A stretch of DNA of 64,000 nt from Nymphalis io (Eukaryota; Arthropoda; Insecta; Lepidoptera; Nymphalidae). Location of the stretch: contig NC_065889.1 in NCBI RefSeq assembly GCF_905147045.1, forward strand, positions 5,461,001 through 5,525,000, given 5' to 3'. A model generated the notes under the pieces. It did not search any database and was not told the origin of the DNA. It was given only the letters and a program-made list of their open reading frames with translations. The translations under genes and the position numbers were made by a program. Shown here piece after piece: positions 48,564 through 61,046 of this stretch. The number at the start of each line of letters is the position of its first letter. Position 1 is the stretch's first letter.

Positions 48564-49123
48564 AACATGTACACATAATAGTAATTATATTAAAATATTT
48601 TCTTATAAGCAGTAGAAAAATTGAAGTCATACACAATTAAGAGTTAATCTATTGAAACTTCGAGAAGTCGTTACCCTTATTAGCATTTCACCCTCGATAT
48701 TCAATATTAAACGAATGAAATCGTCAATTTGGTCCCAAAGTTAAAATTGGAAAATCACTTCGAACCGGATTTGATATTCTATCCAATAAAATTCCTTTCC
48801 GTGAGAATTTCATAAATTTTCAATAATTAAATCGAATGTCAAGCTCACCCCAGCTATATCAGGCCCAATATTGTAGTTCTTAAGCCTGAAATAAAACACG
48901 GAGACGACGATAGACGAGATCTAAAACACGGTCGACGTTTGCCGGTTTGCCAATCTGTTAAGTGACTTATCCCAGGATATCGTAAGTTTAATGGATTTCG
49001 TTCATCATTCAAATGACAGACAAGACTATGGACATTAAGACGTTGATTGACGTTAATAGTAGAGATTGACGAGAGAAATAGAAACAAACAATATTTTTAT
49101 TAGGACTTAAGTGTAATGCTTAC

Positions 49124-49756
49124 CTTGCTATCGTTGCTGTGAAGAAGTAATTTGAAACCCGATAGAAGGTCCGATCTTGCGTTGACATCAGCTAGTGCCA
49201 ATTCAGCGGCTGGCTTGCACGCTTGCCCGCCCTGCCAACCTCCCTCGCCCTCCATGGGAAATATACCTCCAATATGCAAGTCATCATCACGTTTCCCTTC
49301 GCTGTATTTACAGAGTCCACTCAATAGAAGCAGCAAGACCACAAAGCCGCAGCCTCGAACACGCGTCACGCTCACAACACACTTGGCAACAATGAATAAT
49401 TGCACTACAGCATTTACTAATAACGACTTAATATCGCGAAACAATGTACTAGTTCGAAATGCAAACACATTCACAGTCGCTTTTAATTTGACTAGCGGAC
49501 GCTTTGGAAAATTAAAGTTCGCACGCGCACGCGGGAGTGAGGCTTCGTGTAAATATGATATCACTCGTAGAAATAGTAGATATAGCCTAATAAGCGTGAA
49601 ATTTTTTATAAAACGTGGTATCGAGGGCGGGTCGAGGGGCATGTGGTGCCGGGCGGGCCCCGCCGGCGGCTCGCGACCCCCGGCGCCCTGCAGGGTCATC
49701 GCTCGCGGCGGGGACATGCTGTCATTGTTCACCTTTCTCATTTTCCATCCTCTGTC
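49124..49756 (-). CDS. GABA-B-R1: GABA-B receptor subunit 1, N-terminal coding exon
   Basis: This exon encodes the N-terminus of a class C GPCR that binds GABA outside the cell and, as a heterodimer with GABA-B-R2, signals through Gi/o. The diagnostic segment is LHIGGIFPMEGEGGWQGGQA followed by ALADVN and LLHSNDSK, the first strand and helix of the Venus-flytrap (periplasmic-binding-protein-like) domain of GABA-B subunit 1. A hydrophobic run FVVLLLLLSGLC precedes it and looks like a signal-peptide core. The donor is AAG|GTAAGC with phase 0. The 5' end is unsure. An in-frame TAA lies at 49781..49783, the first in-frame ATG is at 49741 in an A-at-minus-3 context, and others follow at 49717, 49699 and 49642. 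A plausible acceptor (TTGTTACAG) would start the exon at 49756. From ATG 49741 the exon gives 206 codons, but about 130 residues would then precede the hydrophobic run, which is unusual for a signal peptide. Confidence 0.88.
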
Positions 49757-52024
49757 CTGTAACAAGTGATGTTGATAAGCTTAAAAGTTAAATTTTGTTA
49801 TAACAAACATTGCCATTCAGTTTGAATATGGCATGGTCCACCAACAATTAAATGCTCGTTTAAAAAAACAGAATAAATTGTGTTTAGAATTAATATACTT
49901 TAAAATAGGCTCATATTTTATTTCGTATTGTCGCTTGTCGGAAATGGGTTCACGTGAATTGAAGTATTAAAACCAGTCGCATTCGGTTTCCCTTTAAATA
50001 ATTCAGGCGGTCCCGTTGTGTCTCAAAATAACACGGAACTTTTAGCTTAAAACAAATATAGACATATATGTTCGTTCAAACTGAAACTGGATTTGAGTTG
50101 AGTTAACATTCCCCCTATATTGACAAAGTTCATCCATTGTCAAAGAGAACAATCACGAAGCGACTTCGATAATATCTATGTTCGGCAATAACAAGATATT
50201 TGGTCAAACAGAAGTCTGGAGATATTCTACTCCGGCAATAAAGGGGCTTACCGTAGATGTGCTATATGATAAGAGCACTATTGTTAGTTCGTGTCAACAT
50301 ACATTACAAAGAAACAATCTATATCAGTATAAATGTTTTTTTTTTTTTTATAAAAAAACTGTTACAAAAGAATGCTTAGAATAGAATTTCTATAAAGGAT
50401 TTGTTCTAGTCACTATAGAGTTTGTAATATGAGTTTATTGTTACATTTTTATCAGCGTGTTACAGTCAATAAGTTATTATAGTTTCATACTGTTGCCGCT
50501 TATTTAAATACGAAGGATTTAATGTATATTCGTAAAATAGGTGTTAAATTTAATGTGCACTTGTTTATTGATTGTCAAAAACTATTTGTCTACATCTTCA
50601 GGTTCTAGTAGAACCTCAGACCTGGAGAAAACCAACGAAATAAAGTCATTGGTTTTTTTTAAAGATAATAATAATTATACAAATTGAAATTTTACTAATG
50701 TATAGTACTTATATGTAAATTAAATTATTTAATATTAATATATATTATACTAATATTATAGAGTAATAACATTTGTATGCTAATGAATAAATCGTTTGTT
50801 TGTACTTTCTTTTATACTTTCAATGCAGGCGTAGGCTATATGTATGTAGTATGTTAATAATTTTTAATATAAAGGTAGGGAAAAGATTATCATTCTAGGC
50901 GCTTTTGAATTGAACGCTGTCAAAACTGTAACAGATAAACAAAAACTTTGTATGAGAGATTTATAGATCTCTTAAATATCTACAGAAATGTCAGCGATGA
51001 CATAAACCTAACAATAGACAATAACCATTTTTTATGTTAAAAAAAATAAAAATAAAACCGACAACCGTTATTATAATTGTAGTATTTATTTAATGAATAT
51101 AAGATAAACTTGACTAATATTACAGAAATCATACCTATATAGGCACAACTCTGTCGAAACGCCGGTCTAAAGTCTAAATAATAAAAAAGATATGTATATT
51201 CCATGTTTTTTTACTCATACATTCGAATAATAGTTACTATTACTATTAAATACTTCATATTCGAATAATAATTTGTTACGGTAATAGAGTACATCTATTT
51301 ATAGGTAACAATATATTTTTAATTTATTTTAAATTATAAAAACATAAAAAAACCATGAGACATTTAAAATTACTCTTATCGAAGCGATGGAGAATTATAA
51401 TAACACTGGTTACTTATCTGACAAAGCAGAATTTTAAGAACACATATAGTGTTCTTAAAATATTATATGACCCAAGCGCCACTTAAATGTAAATTTTGAT
51501 AAACCATAATTAACTGTAACTGTCAACTTAGTTTTTCTGATAGCCCGCTACTTCATGAGTATTTCTTTAATACTAGTTTCTTTACTGTCGTTCCATGTTA
51601 AGGATGTAAGAAAGTAAGTAAGGCTTTTGAACTTTCTTCCTACTAACTCAAGAAAAACAACCACTAATCGTCATTTATATACAACAATTTTAAAGAATAA
51701 TAATATAAGACATTTTCCCGCTTCAAAGTATATCTTTCTGCCTATACATCACAATAATTTCTTCCCTCATTTATTTTCCCCTTGGGTTAAATCCATTTGT
51801 TTTATTATTCACTTGTTATATTAAATGTGTGTTCTATTTTTTTATAATTATTTATAAGTTTCTGTAGATTGTTTGTTATTAAACATTGTTATCGTTTTTT
51901 TTTCTTATGTTTTTTTTCACTATACTTATAATCTCTATTCAAATTAGTGTTGACTAGAAGAGAATATCTGTTAGTATTATGTGTACCATAGTTTCAAAGA
52001 TATTAAAATATATCTGAATGAAGG

Positions 52025-52190
52025 CATTTGTAGGACCAATGACTGTTGAAGCAGACGAGAGTTGAGATCGTGGACCGGTAAACGCAGCTTTGTGCGCTTT
52101 CATAAGCCAGCTGGACCGTTGACTTGAAGAATATGGTGCGAGTGGACGGGGAAGGTAGAGAAACGATAGCTTGAACAACACTTGTCTGGA
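52025..52190 (+). mobile_element. RTE-clade LINE remnant
   Basis: The translation aligns with the RTE C-terminal region seen at 58000..58130: RRTN, SRREL, RSWTGKRS, then a run corresponding to the PPARLTDDL part. Several stops and frame changes are present. It is old and short. The assignment rests on co-linear weak similarity to the other two copies in this window. Confidence 0.6.
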
Positions 52191-53280
52191 CCATTTAGCT
52201 TGATTGCTAACGATTAAATTAAAATATTTATTTAAATATAATTTAAAACGTCGTTAATTAATTAAATACTCATATGCTCTGCAGTATATAAATGTAAATC
52301 TTTTAAAATCTTGTCGTATTTACTCGTTCAAACAAAATACATCAATACATTAAATACTACACGAAGAATGAAGTATCAAAAGGAATTTCCAACGAGAACA
52401 AAGGGCCGATAATAGTCCCTCTAGGGCATCGGTTGTAATGAAATGAGCGCCTAATGATTCGTAGATTATATCCCTTAATACTTATATCTGTTTAGGGCTT
52501 ACTCTATTAATAATGTATTCATAATTTTTTAGAAAAAAGGAAATGATTTTTGTAATAGTATTTATTATATTGTTTGCTTATTATACTTGTTTAAATAGAT
52601 AATAAATGTCACATTTTATAGTAAGTCTAAATAAAACGACACAGTAATATTACTATTTGAATATACTTAATAAAGACAAAATTGAATTAAAACATGTTAT
52701 AAGCAACTAAAGACAAATGTCTATTTATACAATTAACAAAATAAATCTCATACAACATGGTTAAGTTATCATTATTACCATTAAAAAAACCTTTTACTTA
52801 AAGAGTTATATGTTATAAAATATTTTTTTAGATTTAGCATAAACACTATAACATGTTACTACTTTAATATAATTTTTCACAGCTTAAACTAATGTATTTA
52901 TTAGGTATTTTATTAACATCATTTCATGTATGTGTAATTGATTCACAATAATTATGATAGATTAAAATAGATTTGGAAAGTCATAAACATGAATACTATT
53001 ATTTCAATGCTGTTCAACTTGTAAAAATAGATAAAATAGTATTAAAAACTAACCAATGTAAAATATTTTTATTACAATATGAGCGAAGCTGCGGTTATAA
53101 GATAATATTCTATAAAATATTAATGTATTTAAAGATATATGTCACATCGCTATATTTCATTAAAGTAGACATTCATACAAATCATCCTGAAAACATTTTG
53201 CTACTATGCAGCTCGTTACTGATATAAACTTGAAAAATAAAATGACAGCACATTCAGGTAAATTGCATAGTAATGGACGC

Positions 53281-53525
53281 AAATTCTCTGAAAGCTTCCT
53301 GTTTCATCTTTACTAGCTACAGAGGGATAGATATATTTTAAGTTAGTTTTGGCCGTGGTTTTGCGCGCACCCGTGGGGGAGGGTGTTTAGTGATATTATA
53401 CGTATTATTTTATTTTATACTGCACAAGTGTGTGCGCAAATACAGATACGCTCTATTCATATTCTTCTCTCACTCTCACAATCTGATGACCGGAAAGAGT
53501 TTAGGTGCACGACTGGCTTGAGGAG
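53281..53525 (+). repeat. Dispersed repeat fragments
   Basis: The left part (GGCCGTGGTTTTGCGCGC) looks like an old repeat of the CGCGGCTTCGCCCGCG type. The right part (ACAAGTGTGTGCGCAAATAC, then GACCGGAAAGAGTTTAGG) resembles another common lepidopteran repeat. No reading frame was identified. Confidence 0.4.
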
Positions 53526-53631
53526 AGAGAGAGAAAGAAAGATGTATAAAATATATTTATGACAATTAAAACAACTTATCATAATTATATTACGTTAATT
53601 TTATTCAGTACAATACAGTACAGTAACAGCC

Positions 53632-53880
53632 TTTTATTGTCCAACTCCTAGGCTAAGGCCTCATCTCCCTTTTGAGGAGAAGGTTTGGAGCTTATTCCAC
53701 CACGCTGCTCCAATGCGGGTTCGTAGAATACACATGTGGCAGAATTTCAATGAAATTAGATTCATGCTGGTTTCCTCACGATGTTTTACTTCACCGTCAC
53801 ACGAGATGAATTATAAACACAAATTAAGATCATCATCATCACAAGATCATCGGTTAAGATTCACGCGTTCTAACCACTTA
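53632..53880 (-). mobile_element. tRNA-derived SINE (family 1), B-box region lost
   Basis: Tail, stem and body are kept, but the piece that should carry the B box and TGCTTGCCCGGG is missing. An ATC triplet run (about 53829..53841) stands in its place, followed by GATCATCGGTTAAGATTCAC. This copy could not be transcribed from its own promoter. Confidence 0.8.
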
Positions 53881-54960
53881 ATTCAGTGTATATTAAATTA
53901 TAATTTATTTCAGAAAGAATGACACTTAATAATTTATTACATGATAGTTTCTTGATGTATTTTGCTTAGATTTGCATTCATCAACACCACTTTACAGTTC
54001 AACCAGGAACCAATTACGGCTCAACTATCGACACGGCACTTAGTTCACTCACCCGAAACATCCACTTCAACCAGACAAAAAGCATTAAAACCACAAAGGG
54101 CAGAAGAAATTTACGACAAGTTATTACCCTAGAATATGGGAATGAAAAGAATTATAAAAAGTTCCACTAGAATCGTTTCCTCGAACGAATTTATTGAAAG
54201 GGTAAAAATATATAAAAGAAACCTGTTCAACCGTGGTTTGTCCATAATTTGACTTATTCAATTCAAAGAAAGCAGCTTACGATACTCTTTTCCTTATATA
54301 GGGCTGTTTGGGTTTTTACTTTTATTACTGAAAATGAATTTCATTAAATTAAATGTACGCAATAAAAGTAATACGTTATAGTGGTACTTTCTAGGTTCTT
54401 CTTGTAATTTTGAATGTCTAATACATTTACTTATAAACGTTGTTTAGTTCAAGATAAATTAAAAAATGCTTTGTATTCTTCTTTCGAATGCCGAATTAAT
54501 GATGATAGAAAGAGCGAAATCAATTTTTAACTGAACAGCTTATAAGCAACGTTTGTAAATTCTTTACTGTTTTAGTAAATTTTCAGTAATTAAATCAGAG
54601 TGTTAGGTGTGGGTTGATATATTACAAGCTACTCCGCGCGGCTTTACTCGTGTCAAATATTATATCTTTGCTCTTGTGAGTCGTGACGTAATGTTATATA
54701 GTCTATTTCAAACAAACAAACTTATTAGGTAAAATTAGTATAGATGTTGGCTTTACGATAAGAGGAATACTGAAAAATGCTTGAACGGGAACATATAATT
54801 ACATTAACATATAATTATCAGTTATTGATGTAGGTACTAGCAGATGCGATCGCTTCAGCTTGAATTATATACGTATTATCAAAAATTTCAATGCTGGATA
54901 GCTTAATTCGTAGTGCACATTCAATGCGATACCGTGTAATATAAAATTTTATATACAAAA

Positions 54961-55174
54961 TTTTGGATATAATCAAATACCTAAGAGCCCGTCAGTACTT
55001 CAAAGAGCACAGGTGCAGGTGAAGAGAGCTTACATTTTTAGGAATGGGAGTATGCCTATGCCTGCTAGTAGGAATTCCTTAGTAGATAAAAATGGATAGA
55101 AAATAGAAAAGCTTATTTACTCGCTTGGCTTCCACCTGGGATTCAAACCGAGGACCAATAAAATACTTAGTCCA
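54961..55174 (-). mobile_element. Possible old SINE remnant
   Basis: On the minus strand CTCGGTTTGAATCCCAGG resembles a B box, preceded by GTTGGACTAAG, which could be a decayed tRNA-like part. The rest of the stretch is unrecognised. This is weak. Confidence 0.25.
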
Positions 55175-57734
55175 ACGAGTCAGTTTGCTTCATTTAATTA
55201 TAGATTTCTAACAAAAACAACGAATTGATTTGCTTCGTATCTCAAATAATATATTTCCGCGAAACTATTTTCAACACCAAAACTGTATTCCAATTACTCA
55301 AAAATTACTCAAAATAAAAATCAATGAAGTTCCTGTTATCTAAAATATTTATGAATAAACTCGATTCTATAGATTTACATTTAACTGTTTCAGTTTTAAT
55401 GGTGAAATGATAGACTATCGACTAATTTGCCATTACTAAACGGGGGACCACTTGTACGCGTAATATTAACATTGTACGATGACTTAGTTAATCAAACTAA
55501 ATATTTACATCCCATGTGCTTGTAATAATTACTATAAACTATGGCTTAATCAATCTTATTACAGAAACGTAAGTTCTAGAGAACAATGTGTTTTGTTAAG
55601 AGTAACAGTAACGAATCTCTCGATCAATTTCTTGTTTTGTGTACTACACGATATCTTTGATTGTAAATATAATTTGTTGAATTTTTTTATGAAATATGAA
55701 TTCTATGAAAACGGTGTTATCTTATTTGAGTAGCGCCTTTAGATGGTACCCATATTAAAATTCAAAACTATAACACTTAGTTACAACGAAAAATTTATTA
55801 AATTATTTCAATTAAAAAATGCCGCCGGCCTTTTATATTAAAATAACTTTATTTTAATATTTTAGACAATTTTCTTGCCAATAATCAGATTATATATATA
55901 ATATAATAAAATTTTAGAATCGTAATACGTTTTTTTTAATTTCAATTATTTTTAAATAAATGCATTGAAATTAAAAAAAATCTAAAATATATTTGTTTCC
56001 TTCGAGGTAATATTTCAGAGAAGGTCGGAAGATTTCAATTTTCCGTGATAAAGCGTGGGGTGGGGATGATGAATCGTGATCGTAGGACCGTCACAGATCC
56101 TCATCATTACAGTTACTTTGTCTTCATAAATTTCAATGAATATTGGATTTAGTTTATCGTTTTTATTTACGAAATTGCTGTCTTTGTTACGAAACTTTAT
56201 TCATTGTTACCAAGTCGCTAGTAGTTAAAGTAGGCTTTTCTTATTCCGATTAAACGATTGTTGAAACTTCTAAGTGAAATAAGCCGACTTAAATGTCATA
56301 AAATTGGATTATGTCTTATACATACCCGCAAAATAACATTTTCTCCCTTACGTATTCACACACCTACAAACACATTGACATCAATACATATTATAAATCA
56401 AAGCCACCCCGCTGCGTCTGTTTGTCTGCCTAAACGCGATAAACAAAAAGTAGATAACTGATTTTCTTTGGTTTCAGTCAGTTTCAGTGTCAGCTTAGGT
56501 GTATAATTATAGGTGTAATCAAGGTATTGTGTAAAAATATGACAATGATTATGTGCGACGTAAGCCGGGGTAGCTAGTACTTCTATATAACACTGAAAAG
56601 AACTTTAGATGCTTAAAAATGCGGAACGAAGAAATAAAATACTAAGATAGAAAACATTCTCACTCACATCACCCTTTAAATGTTTATTCGACTAGAATCT
56701 TTAATGGCGCCGTAAAAAGTCACATCGGACATTAAGTTGATTCCGAGCACTTGAAGATCCAAGGACTAATGCAATGAGGACGACTTTAAAGGCAATTTTC
56801 AGTACACAAAGGAACCATCGTTCCACCTCAGCGTTAAATTCTATATTTATTTTCATTGTTCCTCTCAAAAAAGTTTACCGTTAAACATTTAAAAAAATAA
56901 ATTATCTTTATTATCAGCATTCAGTTTGTCTTTATCAAGAGAAATGATAAATATGTCAAAGAACAAAATGGCGTTATGAAATTAATTGTATCATTTATTA
57001 AACTTAACATAGATATATAGTAAAAAACTTATTACTTTTTCGAGTAAACATATACATATTTACTATACAAAGCATATTAGATATGTTGGATTACACGTTC
57101 AAAATTATTGATCATCACCATTAATATACTTAAACATTAATAACTTTAAGATGAGCAATTTATAATAAAAAGTATTATATCTACTGAGATTCAAATTATG
57201 ATAACATAAATTATAATATCCTATCCGAGAACGACGACTATTTTTAATATTAATACAACAACATGCAAGTATTACACTAGCGCGGGCACACTTGATATTC
57301 ATATAACTTTAATATACATATTCAAAAGACGTCTGAATATTAATATAACCTTCAGTTCGACGATCGAATGACGCAGTGCTTTCAAATTTCAATTTCTACT
57401 TAGAGTAGAATATAAATTTTACTTAGAGTAGAATTTTTTTACTTTTAAAGTAACTTAAGCACAACTTAACGCAAACAGAATAAAACTATTAGGAGAGAAA
57501 CAACACAATATTATCATGGCTTCTACGTTTGAAACGTGAAACGTACAATTTTTGTTAAAAGCAATAATCAAATCAATAAATGAAATATAGTAATTACGAT
57601 TAAGTAAATCTACTTTTATTTAATCTGACAAAAAAGTGGGATATACGATATCTTTTGTATATGGATAAGTGCTAACGTACAGATTTTTGATGTTTGAAGT
57701 AATTTCTGAAATTTTGAATGTTTTGATTTAATGT

Positions 57735-58210
57735 TTGAAGACGAAAGTCTTCAACCAATGCGTCTTACCATGACATACGGTGCCGAAACGTGGACACTAA
57801 CTGCGGGACTAGTCCGTTCAATAAAAAATCAAAATTCAAAGTCGCACAGCGTGCTATGGAGCGAGCTATGCTCGGAGTATCTTTGAAGGATAAGATCAGA
57901 AATGAGATTATCCGAAAAAGAACCGGAGTCACCGATATAGCTTGCAAAATTAGCAGGATGAAGTGGCAGTGGGCTGGTCACGTAAGTCGTAGGACCGATG
58001 GCCGTTGGAGCAGACGAGTCCTAGAGTGGAGACCGCGAATCGGCAAGCGCAGCGTAGGGTGCCCTCCGGCCAGGTTGACCGATGACCTTAAGAAGGTGGC
58101 GGGCACCAACTGGATGCGGAAGGCGGAGGACAGGGAGCTTTGGCACACCTTGGGAGAGGCCTATGTTCAGCAGTGGACAATGATTAGCTGTTGATGATTG
58201 ATGATGATAG
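57735..58210 (+). mobile_element. RTE-clade LINE, 3' fragment
   Basis: This is the C-terminal end of an RTE reverse transcriptase, closely related to the copy at 43567..44990. It reads KTKVFNQCVL, MTYGAETWTL, then after a frame change KVAQRAMERAMLGVSLKDKI, KWQWAGHVSRRTDGRWSRRV, and ends at AYVQQWTMISC. Frameshifts fall near 57771 and near 57830, so it is not functional as it stands. The end is followed by the TGATGA-type simple tail usual for RTE elements. It is 5'-truncated just before the C-terminal region and retains no catalytic box. Confidence 0.9.
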
Positions 58211-59324
58211 ATAGCATGAATTTCACCTGATTGGGAATTTAGTTCATTATTTGTTAATAATATTGCTCTTCTTGTCTCTCATAGCATCAAATGGCATATA
58301 AAACAGACACACCCATTCTCATGTCGACCATTTTTTTTTTCATTCAGATGTATCATATAATTATAAGTATCTCAGTGAAAGCCGTTACATGCAAAGCGTT
58401 AATTTATTACCGCTAATTAACTAAACATTACCTTACATTTCTGTACAAGAACGAGTTTATTAAATTACACAGTTATCACATTGCGTGAAATCTTATGATG
58501 TATAACGTATATGTTATAATTAATTAACAAACAAATTTTATCATAGAAATTGTTTCATGGATGATTTTAATAGTTTAAAGATACGCTTCATGAAATCAAT
58601 TAAATTTAAAAGCTGCATTTTATATATTTTTCAAAGCCGAAAGACTATGACACAAGTTACTTCGTCTATGCCTTGGTAAAAATATAAAAAAGTATGATCG
58701 TGGTTAAAATCTGAATTTTATAAGACGTTAAACATGTGTACATCGTGAAACAGCTTTTTTTGTCATTAATTTTCAATACGCGTTCAAATTATTATTAGAA
58801 AATCTACAAGTGCTACTTTTTTATGTCAGTTTAAATGCAAATTAAAAAAGGTATATTGTTGTTAAATATTTGAAGTTAAATATTTCTTATAATATATAAA
58901 ACAATAACGTATCTGTATGTATGTATGACACTATAATTAATTACGTGTCTGCGAAACACCTCACCGATTTTCTCATCCGTTTTACTCAGCTAACACGTGC
59001 GTATTACCGCCTACATTATGTTTCTAAGTAACCATAAAGGTTAAGCCGGGTTTATTTACTTTACTGTATCTACTACTATAAATAAGCATGGAGCTTATAG
59101 AGTAAGTTATGCTTATTCTATATTTTTTATACATAAAAGGTACATAAAGTAAGTCGCGATGGTAGTGTCGTTTTGAGTTTGAATCATAAGTAAGAGTTTG
59201 ACATCATATTGATACTCGTTCGATGTCAAATAGATACCCCGAAATATTTCAATAACAAATGAAAATAGTTTTTATTTGGAAGTTAAGTTTGTAATATTTC
59301 TTTGTGTTTAAGTAAACAAGGTTA

Positions 59325-59455
59325 AGGTCGCAAATGAGCAGGAGGCTCACCTAATGGAAAGTGACTATCATCGCCCCCGGACATCTGCAACACCGGAGGG
59401 CTGCAGGCTGCGATGTCCGGGCTGCTCCTTAATACAGCTGCGTTATGGCGAATGT
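59325..59455 (+). repeat. Dispersed lepidopteran-type repeat fragment
   Basis: GGCTCACCTAATGGAAAGTG, CATCTGCAACACCGGAGGGC and a GCTGCTCCTTAATACAGC end. It resembles a common interspersed sequence of moths and butterflies. It is GC-rich compared with its flanks. Confidence 0.5.
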
Positions 59456-59942
59456 GCATTCTACGAATTTCGTCGAACGATCCAAGATATCTCTACGATG
59501 TTTCTCAACCCAAGGTAATAGGAAAAACTAAATGCTTTTTTGGAAGCAGTTCGCGTTCGCGATGCCAGTGCCAGTGGCATGCTGTGAACACGACTAAATT
59601 TGTACTATATTTTTTTGTATTTGGCAAGTGACACTTTGAAAGAAAAAAATAAACCAGACATAACTTATACTTTTAAGTCCAGTTTGTAACTACTATTTTA
59701 AATATTTAGCCTTATTTTACCAAGCTATAAACTGATAAATTAGTCGTTTATTTTACTTGTCAGTTCTTCACAGTAAAATTTACAATCACAAAATTTAATT
59801 TAATTTAATCTAACTGTCAATTGAAATGTGCTTGTAGAAACCTTTATGAATAAGGTATATTTTGATTTTATGACACTTTAATTTTGTTTCCATAATAATC
59901 TTAAGAAGTAAATTGGCTATGCAACATCCATAACGCCACCAA

Positions 59943-60016
59943 CCGTAACCGTAACAGCCTGTAAATGTCCCACTGCTGGGCTAAAGGCCTCCTCTCCTCT
60001 TTTTGAGGAGAAGGTT
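59943..60016 (-). mobile_element. 72-bp SINE (family 1) 3' stub with 13-bp TSD
   Basis: Only the tail end (GTTACGGTT tail and about 60 bp of stem ending at GAGGAGAAGGTT) is present. It is flanked by a perfect ATAACGCCACCAA at 59930..59942 and 60017..60029. This is a clean 5'-truncated target-primed insertion and, judging by the perfect duplication, fairly young. Confidence 0.9.
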
Positions 60017-60752
60017 ATAACGCCACCAAACCAGGGGCAAACTCGATGTAGTTACTATTGGTCATTTTAGAGTGGCAAGCCAGACTCCACTGTCATGGCA
60101 ACTCTATTGTTTATATGTTGTTATATTGTAACAAGAGTTGCCTAAGTTTGCATTCAAATTGAAACTAGGTGGTTGTTGGCAAGTTCCTTGGCCAGGAATT
60201 AGCAATGAGTAAGAGAATTATATTAGAATTTAAATAGAATTATTTTTTACGTTTGTACGCACATGAAACGTCATTCATTATAAGAAAAACATTGCAATTA
60301 TATTCAACCAGAAAAATTTACTCCTATAAGCAAGCTATACTATCGTAATTATTAAATACGTTTATTATATTAATAAAAATTTAACAATTATAAGAGATTA
60401 CATACATGTAATATTATAAGTTAATCAACAAGGGAGACCTTAAAGTTCTACGTCTTATACGAGCTGCCATTACGCTCAAATTAACTTAGGAAGTTTAATG
60501 TACTAACATATTCAATAACGTTCATATTAATAAATAAGTTACGACGGTTGTGGTATTTTCTCAATAGTTTCGGTTTTAGGTACCGAGGCAAAATATATAT
60601 TTAAGTTTAGAACTAAATATTTTTTTATTAAGTTTATTTTAACACAGGCAACAATAAAATATGCAATAAAACCACTGATTTATGATGATGTGATTATAAC
60701 CTTATGTTATATGCACTCAACCGTACGTTACAATCGTTACATTATATTAAGG

Positions 60753-61046
60753 ATTTTTTTTAATATAGAATAGGAAGGCGGACGAGCATATGGGCCACCT
60801 GATGGTAAGTGGTCACCGAACGCCCTTAGACATTGGCATTGTACGAAATATCAACCATCGCTTACATAGCCAATGCGCCACCAACCTTGGAAACTAAGAT
60901 TTTATGTCCCTTGTGCCTGTAATTACACTGGCTCACTTACCCTTCAAACCGGAACACAACAATAACAGGTACTGCTGTTTTGCGATAGAATATCTGATGA
61001 GTGGGTGGTACCTACCCAGACGAGCTTGCACAAAGCCCTACCACCA
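60753..61046 (-). repeat. Family 2 interspersed repeat, full length
   Basis: Runs from a T-rich end and ATAGAATAGGAAGGCGGACG to CAAAGCCCTACCACCAGT. Nearly identical in layout to 14969..15260. Confidence 0.85.

Larger units (their letters stand above)
42920..49123 (-). other. GABA-B-R1 intron between the first two recognised exons
   Basis: This 6,204-bp intron has a GTAAGC donor and a CAACAG acceptor. It contains the (TA)n, SINE and RTE-LINE nest at 43145..45012, an old SINE (46957..47160), an old family 2 copy (47241..47512) and a young SINE (48247..48563). A 48-codon frame without a start sits at 46141..46287. Otherwise 45013..46140, 46288..46956, 47513..48237 and 48573..49123 hold nothing I recognise. 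Confidence 0.85.

Noticed and set aside
48854..49087. 77-codon minus-strand frame just downstream of the GABA-B-R1 exon donor
   Set aside because: It lies in the intron after a good donor, has no acceptor joining it and no similarity to the receptor. The following true exon joins in phase without it.
49152..49769. 205-codon plus-strand frame
   Set aside because: It is antisense to the GABA-B-R1 first exon, has low-complexity composition and no recognisable domain.
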